Positions 26,315-34,333 of a stretch of 64,000 bases of DNA are shown piece after piece. Every line of letters begins with the position of its first letter. Within the stretch, counting starts at the first letter, position 1. Made by a program: the position numbers and the translations under genes. The notes beneath the pieces are model-generated. The model made no database searches. It was not told where the DNA came from and was given only the letters and a program-made list of their open reading frames with translations. Location: positions 1 to 64,000 of the forward strand of contig CALOBA010000080.1 of the NCBI GenBank assembly GCA_942491465.1, written 5' to 3'. Source of the stretch: CALOBA01 sp942491465. Lineage in GTDB: Bacteria; Pseudomonadota; Gammaproteobacteria; Chromatiales; Chromatiaceae.

Positions 26315-27153
26315 CAGTGCAGCCGCATGGGTCGCGCCCGCAGCTCGCTCAGCACGGCCTGAACCTCGACGATCTGCTTGGCGTCGTCGGACAGCTCGAC
26401 GAAGCGTCCCAGGTCGTCCAGGGCCGCCGGTGCGTAGCCCAGCTCGCGATACAGCAGGCCGCGCTCGCGCCGTTCGTCGACCAGATCCGGCTCCAGCGTC
26501 AGCGCGGCGCTCAGCGCCTCCAGCAGGTTGGCCTGATCGCCGTGCTGGCGATAGACGCCGACAAGGTTGCGCAGCATCCGCAGCAGGATCTCGCGCTTGG
26601 TCGCCGGGCGCAGCAGCGACGGGTTGCTGCGGATGGTGAACACGCCGTCGCCGAACACCTCGGCGAGGCGACGGTCGAGCTCGTCCTCGGCCAGCGAGAC
26701 CCCGCCGGCGTAGACATCGAGCATCAGCGCCGTCGCCCCGCGCCCGATGCGCACCAGGAAATGGGCCGGGAAGCCGACACCGAAGGCCGGCAGACCGAGC
26801 CGCCCCGCCACCTCGACGTAGATCAGGGCCAGTGAGATCGGGATGCCGAGGCGACGCTCGATGACCTGATCGACGAAGCTGTTGCGCGGGTCGTAGAAGT
26901 CTTCCTGATTGCCGGTGAAGCCAAGCTCGCCGAACAGAAACGCGTTCAGGGCCGAGACCTTGCCGAGTAGATCCTCGTCGTCGGGGATGCGGCACGCGGC
27001 ATCCGCAGCCAGGTCATCGAGCCGCTGAAGGTAGGCCGTCGGCGACAGCTCGGGCTGGAACAGGCGACTGATCGCCAGCGCCCCGGTCGCGAGGTCGATC
27101 GCTTGGTCGGGCTGGGCGGCGAGGGCCGCTATCTGCTGTTGCGCAGTGGTCAT
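26314..27153 (-). CDS. sirB1: SirB1-family transglutaminase-like / TPR protein
   Basis: 279 aa. The N-terminal transglutaminase-like core reads LNAFLFGELGFTGNQEDFYDPRNSFVDQVIERRLGIPISLALIYVEVAGRLGLPAFGVGFPAHFLVRI, the hallmark of the SirB1 family; the C-terminal ~90 residues resemble TPR helices (NLVGVYRQHGDQANLLEALSAAL). The usual catalytic Cys of transglutaminases is not evident. Function in bacteria is poorly defined. Confidence 0.85.
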   Translation of the reverse strand: MTTAQQQIAALAAQPDQAIDLATGALAISRLFQPELSPTAYLQRLDDLAADAACRIPDDEDLLGKVSALNAFLFGELGFTGNQEDFYDPRNSFVDQVIERRLGIPISLALIYVEVAGRLGLPAFGVGFPAHFLVRIGRGATALMLDVYAGGVSLAEDELDRRLAEVFGDGVFTIRSNPSLLRPATKREILLRMLRNLVGVYRQHGDQANLLEALSAALTLEPDLVDERRERGLLYRELGYAPAALDDLGRFVELSDDAKQIVEVQAVLSELRARPMRLH

Positions 27154-27216
27154 GCGTTACCTCCGTCTGGGTTGATCGTCGCGCGCCGAGGGCGCGTGCT
27201 TAGGATAACTCCCCGC

Positions 27217-27222
27217 TATAAT
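27217..27222 (+). promoter_or_regulatory. Consensus -10 box upstream of cysZ
   Basis: TATAAT, 38 nt before the cysZ ATG; no convincing -35 is visible at the right spacing. Confidence 0.45.
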
Positions 27223-27260
27223 CGGCGGCACCCCTTTCCAGCCATGAGGCCCATCAGGAT

Positions 27261-28007
27261 ATGGCATCGAATCCCATTCGCGGCGCACGCTGCATGCTGC
27301 GCGGCATCTCCCTACTGACTGAGCCCGCGCTGCGCCCGTTCGTCATCGTGCCGGTATTGATCAACATCGTCGTCTTCACGGCGGCCATCTGGTACGCCGC
27401 CAGCCGCTTCGGCGATCTGATGGCGCGCTTGGAGGCGGCCGTCCCGGACTGGCTGCAGTGGATCGACTGGCTGCTCTGGCCGGTGTTCGTGCTGGCGCTG
27501 CTGATCATCGTCTTCTACGGCTTCTCGCTGCTGGCCAACCTGATCGCCTCTCCGTTCAACGGCGTGCTGGCCGAGAAGGCCGAGCAGCTGATCACCGGTC
27601 AGCCCGTGGCGGACGAGGTGGACTTCAAGCGCATGCTGCGCCAGTTGCCGACGACCCTACTCGACGAGATGCGCAAGCTGGTCTACGCGGCGCTGTGGAT
27701 GCTGCCGTTCCTGGTCTTGGCCTTCGTCGTCCCCGTTGTCGGCCCGCTGATCTGGTTCCTGTTCACGGCCTGGATGCTGGCGGTGCAGTACAGCGACTTC
27801 CCGATGGGCAACCACGGCCTGCTGTTTGCCGAGATGCGCGCCCGGCTACGCCGACGACGGATGCTCAGCCTGGGCTTCGGCAGCGCCGCCGCGGGCCTGA
27901 CGATGATCCCGATTGCGAACTTCATCGCCATGCCGGCGTCGGTGGTGGGTGCCACGGTGCTCTGGGTCGAGGACCTGCGGGACGTCAAGGCGGACGGCGA
28001 CACCTGA
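27261..28007 (+). CDS. cysZ: CysZ-family sulfate transporter
   Basis: 248 aa inner-membrane protein. The family N-terminus PIRGARCMLRGISLLTEPALRPFVIVPVLIN is clear, followed by hydrophobic segments at ~25-45, ~68-95, ~145-175 and ~205-235, and the SPFNGVLAEKAEQLITG loop. CysZ brings sulfate into the cytosol for assimilation. A terminator-like palindrome follows at 28033-28075. Confidence 0.93.
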   Translation: MASNPIRGARCMLRGISLLTEPALRPFVIVPVLINIVVFTAAIWYAASRFGDLMARLEAAVPDWLQWIDWLLWPVFVLALLIIVFYGFSLLANLIASPFNGVLAEKAEQLITGQPVADEVDFKRMLRQLPTTLLDEMRKLVYAALWMLPFLVLAFVVPVVGPLIWFLFTAWMLAVQYSDFPMGNHGLLFAEMRARLRRRRMLSLGFGSAAAGLTMIPIANFIAMPASVVGATVLWVEDLRDVKADGDT

Positions 28008-28032
28008 CCCGCCCGGCAGGCCAGGCCAGGCC

Positions 28033-28075
28033 AGGAGCCTGAACGACTTAGCGGTCCTAAGTCGGACAAGCTCCT
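28033..28075. terminator. Palindrome between convergent cysZ and SDR gene
   Basis: Outer arms AGGAGC (28033-28038) / GCTCCT (28070-28075) and inner arms GACTTAG (28045-28051) / CTAAGTC (28057-28063). It includes the stop codon of the SDR gene. No long T-tract; a bidirectional terminator role is plausible. The arm recurs at 14802-14823. Confidence 0.55.
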
Positions 28076-28775
28076 AGAGCAGGCGCAGGTTGCCGAGGCC
28101 GCCATCGACGGCGATCACCTGTCCGGTCACCGATGGCGCGTCATCGAGCAGCCACAGCGCCGTCCGGGCGATCTCGTCGGGGTCGTTGATGCGCTTCAAC
28201 GGGTGGCGCTCGGCGGCGGCCTTTCGCTTCTCGGCACTGCCGAGCAGCCGCGCCGCGAGTCGGGTGTCGGTCAGCGTCGGCGCGATCGCATTGACCCGAA
28301 TCGACGGCGCCAGCTCGGCGGCCAGTGCGCGGGTCAGCCCCTCCACGGCACCCTTCGCCGCCGCCACCGAGGCATGAAACGGCATGCCGGTCTGGGCAGC
28401 CACGGTGCTGAACAGCACCACCGACGCCTGCGAGGCGCGCTGCAGTGCCGGCAGCGCGGCCTGAATAGCACGCACCGCGCCGATCAAATTCAGCTCCAGA
28501 TCGTCGCGAAGCTCGTCGGCACGCAGGCGGGCAAAGGGCTTGAGCCGAATACTGCCCGGGCAGTAGACCAGCCCGTCGAGCCGCTCCGGCAGACCGGCGA
28601 TGGGCAGGTCGTCGGCGGTGGCATCCCAGGCCAGGCTGCGCACGCCGGGCGTATCCACCGCCTGCTCCGGGTGGCGGCTGAGCTGCACCACCGCGTTGCC
28701 CCGATCCGAGAGCTGCCGGGTCACGGCCGCGCCGATGCCGGCGCTGCCGCCGATCACGAGATAGTCTTTCGCCAT
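28074..28775 (-). CDS. Short-chain dehydrogenase/reductase
   Basis: 233 aa from ATG 28775, with AGGAAC upstream. Rossmann motif GGSAGIGAAVTRQL near the N-terminus, N-x-x-G region LNLIGAVRAIQAAL, catalytic Ser in VLFSTVAAQTGMP, and a C-terminal PSVTGQVIAVDGG. At the usual Y-x-x-x-K position the sequence reads FHASVAAAKGAVEGL: the Tyr is replaced while the Lys is kept. Substrate not predictable. Confidence 0.88.
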   Translation of the reverse strand: MAKDYLVIGGSAGIGAAVTRQLSDRGNAVVQLSRHPEQAVDTPGVRSLAWDATADDLPIAGLPERLDGLVYCPGSIRLKPFARLRADELRDDLELNLIGAVRAIQAALPALQRASQASVVLFSTVAAQTGMPFHASVAAAKGAVEGLTRALAAELAPSIRVNAIAPTLTDTRLAARLLGSAEKRKAAAERHPLKRINDPDEIARTALWLLDDAPSVTGQVIAVDGGLGNLRLL

Positions 28776-28867
28776 GTTGTGTTCCTCGGGCTTGCCGTCG
28801 CTGCGGGCGTTGGACACGGACCGGCCGTATCGCTGAGTCCACAAGGTATTGGCTGGACAGCCCTTAT

Positions 28868-29419
28868 TCAAACTGGACGACGATCGTCGCGCAACTCCGC
28901 CAGGATGGCCTGGAAACGGGCCGGGTCACTGACAAACGCCGGGGCATCGACGGTGGGCGCCTGCGCATCCAACGCGGCCCAATCGGCGTCGCCGAGGACC
29001 GCCCGCGCAAGCGGGAAGGCCTCCTGGTCCTCTTGGCGCATGTGGCCGCGATGGGCGCCGAGGAGTTCGCGGCCCTGCTGCTCCACCTCGTCACGGCGCT
29101 GGACCTCCTCGTGGATGATGCCCTCCAGCGATTCGCGGAACCGCCGGTTGAGCTGATCCAACCCCTGATGCTGCTGGCGCAGCCGCACCAGCACGGGATA
29201 GTCCTGACCGCCGACCTCGACAATGCGATCGAACACCAACTCTTCGGCGGGATGGTGGACCTGATCGGCATAGTCGATGATGTACTCCAGCAGCTCGCAC
29301 ATCAGCTCGTAGTCCGGCTCGTCGCCGCGGTTGAAGCGGTTGAGCAGGGCCTCGAGCAGGTCGAGCACCGGACCGAGCCCGGCGTGCTCCCGCTCCAGGC
29401 GAGTCATCAGTATGCTCAT
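28868..29419 (-). CDS. Hemerythrin-domain protein
   Basis: 183 aa from ATG 29419 with GAGGAG upstream. Iron-ligand type residues appear in helices: REHAGL, YIIDYADQVHHPAEE, RQQHQGLDQLN and GAHRGHMRQEDQEAFP. The protein likely binds a di-iron centre and O2 or NO, or protects iron-sulfur proteins. The ATG overlaps the stop of the upstream K+ channel gene by 4 bp. Confidence 0.92.
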   Translation of the reverse strand: MSILMTRLEREHAGLGPVLDLLEALLNRFNRGDEPDYELMCELLEYIIDYADQVHHPAEELVFDRIVEVGGQDYPVLVRLRQQHQGLDQLNRRFRESLEGIIHEEVQRRDEVEQQGRELLGAHRGHMRQEDQEAFPLARAVLGDADWAALDAQAPTVDAPAFVSDPARFQAILAELRDDRRPV

Positions 29420-31179
29420 GGGGTCTCCTCGTCTGTTTTGGGTGAAGGGGTAGTGACGGGTTCTGCCGAGCCCTGCGCGCGCCCCAGGTGCCGCAGCAGC
29501 CAGCGCCAGACCAGCCCCCGCGGGGGACTGCTGCCGTAGAGGACATAGCTCAGGGCATGGCTGTTCTGCAGCGTCCAACGCATGGACGAGCGCGCCGCGG
29601 GACGGCCGCAGAACAGCAGCCGGTCGCCGCTTCGCAGGTGCTCGCCATCGCCCGGCAGCAGTTTGCGACTGTTCTCGCGCCGGCGCATCAGGGCAATGGC
29701 GGCGAGCCGGCGGCCACGGTCGCGGGGATCGGCCAGCAGGTCGCCGACGGTGGCGTCGGCACCCTGATGGCGCAACCGCTCCAGGGCATAGGCGTCCTCG
29801 CCGTCGATGCAGACCTCCCAGACCTCGGGCACGCGCTCATGCTCCAGGGCGATGATCCGCGACAGCAGCGCGCAGGCCCAGCCGTCGTCCTCGTAGCGGG
29901 CGAGATGCGTGAACTCGGTGAGCAGCGGCGTGCTGATCAGCACGCGGATGCGGTTGGCGACGATGGAGCTGGGGTGCATGACGATGTCGGCGGCCACCGC
30001 CTTGAACAGCTCCTCGTTGTCCAGGTGGTTCTCGCGCACGACGCAGAACAGGTCCCGATTCAGCTGCCGCGCGGTCATGACGATCGACAGGTTGTTGGCA
30101 TCGTCGTCGGTGCCCGCCACCAGGCCGACGGCGCGGCCGATGTCGGCCTGCACCAAGGTCTCGGCCTCGGTGCCGCGACCCTGCACCCAGCGCCCCGGCG
30201 GCGCGCCGGTGTGCTCCGGCCGCGCCTCGATGACGATCACCTCGACCTGTTGATCGCTCAGGTGCTGGGACAGCGCCTTGCCGAACCGGCCATAGCCGCA
30301 GACCACCCAGAGCCCCTCGCTCGGCGGGCGGACCGGGTCCTTCACCGGCTCGCCGTGCAGGCCGCTGAGCCAGTCCTGCAGCAACGTCAGCCCCGGCGAG
30401 CGCAGGGCCGATGCCAGGTGGGCGGCGAAGATGTCGAACGGATCGTAGATGTAGTCCGTGCCGAACGAGGCCATGTTCTTTTCGATGTCGTGGGAGTCGG
30501 CACGGCACACCACCGTTGCCCGCGCGTGCATCAGCTTGGCGGAGATGGCGATCTTCAGATTCGCCTCGTTCGACGAGGTCAGCGCCAGCACCCCGGCACA
30601 ATGGCGGGCGCGCAACCCGCCGAGCAGCAGGTTGCGCGGCTGGCGGGCGTCCGCGCAGATCGCCGGCACGAACTCGCGCAGGTTATCCAGCCGCAGCAGG
30701 TTGATGCGATCGGTGTTTGCATCCACGACCACGGCGCGCTGGCCACGATCGGTCATCGCCCGCACCAGCCCGCTGCCGGTCTGGCCGTAGCCGCAGACCA
30801 GGTAGAACGGCTCGTTGATGCGCAGGACCCGGCGGCGAAAGCGCCGCTCGGCCATGGCCCGGCGCAGCGCCGGGTCCTGCAGCAGCGCGATCAGCGAGCC
30901 GATGGAGTACAGCCAGACGATGACCGTGGCGTAGATGCAGAAGGTCACCCACAGCCGCTGGGCATCGTTGAAGGCGTAGGGGATCTCGCCGAAACCGATG
31001 GTCGTGGACATGAAGCTGACGAAATAGAAGGCATGGAACAGATCCATTTGCCAGGGCTTGCCGTCGGCATCCACCCCGGGGATCAGGACCATGCCGAGGA
31101 TCGCGACGCTGTAGGATGCGATCAGCGTCAGCAGCGGCGCGCGCATGCGCCGGAAGATGAGAAAGACGATGTTGTCCAT
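29416..31179 (-). CDS. Potassium channel-like protein with two TrkA-N/RCK domains
   Basis: 587 aa. Two transmembrane helices (~13-33 and ~74-98) flank a pore with selectivity-filter TTIGFGE (residues 59-65). Two NAD-binding RCK domains follow: YLVCGYGQTGSGLVRAM (~127) and LWVVCGYGRFGKALSQHL (~288), each with TrkA-C-like tails. Ligand-gated K+ conductance at the inner membrane is inferred; GFGE in place of GYGD makes strict K+ selectivity uncertain. It is coupled to the hemerythrin gene downstream and follows the small membrane protein gene by 24 bp. Confidence 0.88.
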   Translation of the reverse strand: MDNIVFLIFRRMRAPLLTLIASYSVAILGMVLIPGVDADGKPWQMDLFHAFYFVSFMSTTIGFGEIPYAFNDAQRLWVTFCIYATVIVWLYSIGSLIALLQDPALRRAMAERRFRRRVLRINEPFYLVCGYGQTGSGLVRAMTDRGQRAVVVDANTDRINLLRLDNLREFVPAICADARQPRNLLLGGLRARHCAGVLALTSSNEANLKIAISAKLMHARATVVCRADSHDIEKNMASFGTDYIYDPFDIFAAHLASALRSPGLTLLQDWLSGLHGEPVKDPVRPPSEGLWVVCGYGRFGKALSQHLSDQQVEVIVIEARPEHTGAPPGRWVQGRGTEAETLVQADIGRAVGLVAGTDDDANNLSIVMTARQLNRDLFCVVRENHLDNEELFKAVAADIVMHPSSIVANRIRVLISTPLLTEFTHLARYEDDGWACALLSRIIALEHERVPEVWEVCIDGEDAYALERLRHQGADATVGDLLADPRDRGRRLAAIALMRRRENSRKLLPGDGEHLRSGDRLLFCGRPAARSSMRWTLQNSHALSYVLYGSSPPRGLVWRWLLRHLGRAQGSAEPVTTPSPKTDEETP

Positions 31180-31203
31180 GGGCCTGCCCTGCGTGGTTGC
31201 GGG

Positions 31204-31587
31204 TCAGCGCCGCAGCATCACCGTCTCGATGACCAGCAGGACCACCGACACCACGTTGGCGATCATCGCACCGCCGGAGAGGCTGACGATGCTGGCCATG
31301 ATGCCCGGGGTCAGACCGGACTGCGAGACGTGCACGGCCATGGTCCAGAGGACCACGCCGGCGATCAGCTGCAGATCCGCCACCAGGCTGGTCGCCAACA
31401 GCACCGCGCCCATCTGCGTGCGGTCGCCGAGCTTGAGCACGGTGGCGATCAGATTGGCCACCACCACCGCCGCCAGTTCCCAGGCATGATGGTGCGCCGG
31501 ATTGTCGATTTCACCGACGAAGAAGCCGAAGTTCAGCGTCAGCGCCAGCAGGATGAAGAAGCCGAAGACGACCTTCTCCGGGTTCAT
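31204..31587 (-). CDS. Small four-helix membrane protein (DUF6394-like)
   Basis: 127 aa from ATG 31587 with GGAG upstream. Four hydrophobic segments at ~5-24, ~35-55, ~60-88 and ~100-125. A short HHHAWE stretch lies between helices 1 and 2. It leads a tight operon with the K+ channel and hemerythrin genes, so a role in ion or redox homeostasis is possible, but function is unknown. Confidence 0.75.
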   Translation of the reverse strand: MNPEKVVFGFFILLALTLNFGFFVGEIDNPAHHHAWELAAVVVANLIATVLKLGDRTQMGAVLLATSLVADLQLIAGVVLWTMAVHVSQSGLTPGIMASIVSLSGGAMIANVVSVVLLVIETVMLRR

Positions 31588-31841
31588 GGCAAACTCCAAT
31601 GATGTCCGCACCGGGTGTTGGGCATGGGTACCATAACCCCAACGGCGCTATTGATGTCAGGCCAAGACGCAGCATGGCCGGCGTTCGCCAAGTGTAGCGC
31701 GCGGGGCCCGACGAGAGCATCGCCAATAGCCGACGGCGGCGACGCCGAGAGCGCCCGCCGCCGAAACGGTTGCATCTCCCGGCACACCGGGGACATGATC
31801 TCGGCATGCCACCCCAAACCGGCCCGATGCGCCCAACCGCC

Positions 31842-33605
31842 ATGTCCATCTTCCGTCTGATCCTGCTCAAGCCATCGCACTACGACGACGACGGCTATGT
31901 CATCCAGTGGTGGCGCTCGGGCATCCCGTCGAACACCCTGGCAGCGCTCTACGGCATGGCCCGAGATGCCGCCGCGCGGCGCGTGCTGGGGGACGACGTC
32001 GAACTTCGCATCAGCGCGATCGACGAGAGCAATACACGCATCCGCAGCGACAAGCTGGCGCGGCAGATCGAGCGCGACGGGGGCGCCGGCATCGTCTGTC
32101 TGGTCGGCGTGCAGTCGAACCAGTTCCCGCGGGCCATGGACATCGCCCGGGGGCTGCGCGCGCGCGGCATCCAGGTCGGCATGGGCGGCTTCCACGTCAG
32201 CGGCACGCTGGCGATGCTGCCGCAGATCAGCCCCGAGGTGCAGCAGGCCATGGACCTGGGCATCTCCCTCTACGCCGGCGAGACCGAGGGGCGTTTCGAC
32301 GAGTTTCTGCTCGACGCCAAGGCCGGGCGGCTCAAGCCGCTGTACAACTATCTCGACGACCTGCCGAGCATCGACGGCGTCGCACCCCCGTTCATGCCGC
32401 GGGAGTACGTCGAGCGCACCGTCGGCACCCTGAGCAGCTTCGACGCCGGTCGCGGTTGCCCGTTCGTCTGCAGCTTCTGCACCATCATCAATGTGCACGG
32501 GCGCAAGTCCCGCTTCCGCAGCCCCGACGACATCGAGCGCATCGTCCGCGACAACGCCGCCCAAGGCATCAAGCGTTTCTTCGTCACCGACGACAACTTT
32601 GCCCGCAACAAGAACTGGGAGGCGATCTTCGACCGCCTGATCGCATTGAAGCAGCGCGAGGGGCTTGGCGTGCATCTGACCCTTCAGGTCGACACCCAAT
32701 GCCACCGCATCCCGCGCTTCATCGACAAGGCCGCCCGCGCCGGCACCAAGCGCATCTTCATGGGTCTGGAGAACATCAACCCGGACAACCTGGCCGCCGC
32801 CAACAAGCGGCAGAACAAGATCACCGAGTTTCGCAAGATGCTGCTGGCCTGGCGCGCCCATAAGGTGTTCATCGACAGCGGCTACATCCTCGGCTTCCCC
32901 GCCGACACCCCGGAGAGCATCCGCCGCGACATCGAGATCATCAAGCGCGAGCTGCCGCTGGACCGCATCCAGTTCTACTGCCTGACCCCGCTGCCGGGCT
33001 CCGCGGACCACCAGGCCATGCACGCGCGCGGCGAGTACATGGACCCGGATCTGAACAACTACGAGCTCAACCACGTCACCACCCATCACCCGCAGATGAG
33101 CGCCGAGCAATGGCACGGCATCTACCGCGAGGCCTGGCGGCGCTTCTATTCCGTGGAGCACATCAAGACCCTGATGCGCCGCGCCCGCGCCACCGGCCTC
33201 AGCACCGGCAAGGTCATGGGCTCGTGCATCATCGTCTATCTGTTCGGTGCCGTTGAAGGCATCCAGCCCCTGGAGGGCGGCCTGCTGCGCCGGCGCATCC
33301 GCCGCGATCGCCGCCCCGGCATGGCCATCGAGCATCCGCTGCTGTTCCACCCCAAGTACGCCATGCGTGGCCTGCGCGTGCTGTTCGAGGCCGTCCGGCT
33401 GTTGCTCCCGTTGGCCATCCTGCGCGCACGGCTCAAGCGCGACCCGAACGCAAAGCACTACATGGACCGGGCCCTGACCCCGGTCACCGACGCCGAGATG
33501 GACAACATGGAGATGTACAGCAACAGCGCCTCGGCCACCGCGGCGGTCGCGACCCACAGGCGCAAGCAGGCCGGGAACCATGGATCGTTGGCGCGAGACC
33601 TTTGA
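31842..33605 (+). CDS. B12-binding-type radical SAM protein
   Basis: 587 aa from ATG 31842 (an in-frame ATG at 31827 is possible). Residues ~70-160 resemble the cobalamin-binding fold (GIVCLVGVQSNQFPRAMDIA, GIQVGMGGFHVSG), though no D-x-H-x-x-G is obvious. The radical SAM [4Fe-4S] motif CPFVCSFC is at ~206-213, followed by VTDDNFARNKNW and FMGLENINPDNL. The C-terminus (~500-545) is hydrophobic. Related proteins act on lipid or pigment substrates such as bacteriochlorophyll-type methylations; the substrate here is unknown. Confidence 0.85.
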   Translation: MSIFRLILLKPSHYDDDGYVIQWWRSGIPSNTLAALYGMARDAAARRVLGDDVELRISAIDESNTRIRSDKLARQIERDGGAGIVCLVGVQSNQFPRAMDIARGLRARGIQVGMGGFHVSGTLAMLPQISPEVQQAMDLGISLYAGETEGRFDEFLLDAKAGRLKPLYNYLDDLPSIDGVAPPFMPREYVERTVGTLSSFDAGRGCPFVCSFCTIINVHGRKSRFRSPDDIERIVRDNAAQGIKRFFVTDDNFARNKNWEAIFDRLIALKQREGLGVHLTLQVDTQCHRIPRFIDKAARAGTKRIFMGLENINPDNLAAANKRQNKITEFRKMLLAWRAHKVFIDSGYILGFPADTPESIRRDIEIIKRELPLDRIQFYCLTPLPGSADHQAMHARGEYMDPDLNNYELNHVTTHHPQMSAEQWHGIYREAWRRFYSVEHIKTLMRRARATGLSTGKVMGSCIIVYLFGAVEGIQPLEGGLLRRRIRRDRRPGMAIEHPLLFHPKYAMRGLRVLFEAVRLLLPLAILRARLKRDPNAKHYMDRALTPVTDAEMDNMEMYSNSASATAAVATHRRKQAGNHGSLARDL

Positions 33606-33691
33606 GGACGACCCCATCGGCGCGGAGGCCCTGTCCGACGAATGTCAGCGAGCTCCGACGCTGTGTGAGCCCACGGCGATGCTGATGTGCG

Positions 33692-34252
33692 CTACTTGAA
33701 CAGGTAGTCGAGCACCCGGACCAGCCCGACAACGGCACCGACGGCGCTGATGATCCAGATGGTCTGGCGGTGCATGGCGCTCAGCAGCCGCGCCTCGACG
33801 GAACGGGTCTCCAAGCGCACCTGCTCGATGTCCTTGGTCAGCAGCATCCGCACCGTCTCGATATCCCTGCTCAGCTCGCCCTTGAGCGTCTCCATATCCC
33901 TGCCCAGCTCGCCCCTCAGCGTCTCCATATCCCTGCCCAGCTCGCCCCTCAGCGTCTCCATCTCCTTGCTCAGATCGCCCCTCAGCGTCTCGATCTCACG
34001 GCGCAGATTCAGCTCGGCGGACTGGATATCGCCGCGGATGCGCGCCAGCTCGGTCGCGGTATTCGCGCGCAGCAGCTCGATCTCCTTCTGCAGCCGCAGC
34101 TCGGTCTCGCGCAGATCGGCCTTGGTCGCCGCATGCTCGCGGGCGATGTAGCGCTGCTCCATGGCGTCGAAGGCATCGGCGATGGCCTGAAAGCGGGTCG
34201 ACTCGTCGGTCGCTTGGTTGAGCTGCTCGTAGAGGTTCAGGGCGACGCTCAT
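33692..34252 (-). CDS. Coiled-coil protein with C-terminal membrane anchor
   Basis: 186 aa. Residues ~40-155 are a long charged coiled coil including five 11-residue units at 87-141 (METLRGELGRD and variants), encoded by 33-bp DNA repeats (33830-33994). A single hydrophobic helix (~164-183, WIISAVGAVVGLVRVLDYLF) ends the protein. Layout resembles the DUF1640/CCDC90 group. Its N-terminus resembles the partial gene at 1-174. Function unknown. Confidence 0.75.
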   Translation of the reverse strand: MSVALNLYEQLNQATDESTRFQAIADAFDAMEQRYIAREHAATKADLRETELRLQKEIELLRANTATELARIRGDIQSAELNLRREIETLRGDLSKEMETLRGELGRDMETLRGELGRDMETLKGELSRDIETVRMLLTKDIEQVRLETRSVEARLLSAMHRQTIWIISAVGAVVGLVRVLDYLFK

Positions 34253-34333
34253 CGCTGGGGCTCGCTGGTGAAGGTCATGGCGCAATCATACCGCGCCGAG
34301 CGGACCTTGCGATGCGGCATCGCCGATGCGCCG

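Noticed and set aside
29488..31602. Very long open frame antisense to the K+ channel gene
   Set aside because: It lies wholly opposite real genes, has no recognisable domain and a composition typical of shadows in GC-rich DNA; the same applies to long frames at 2298-4253, 6155-9283, 36203-38878 and 54061-57297.
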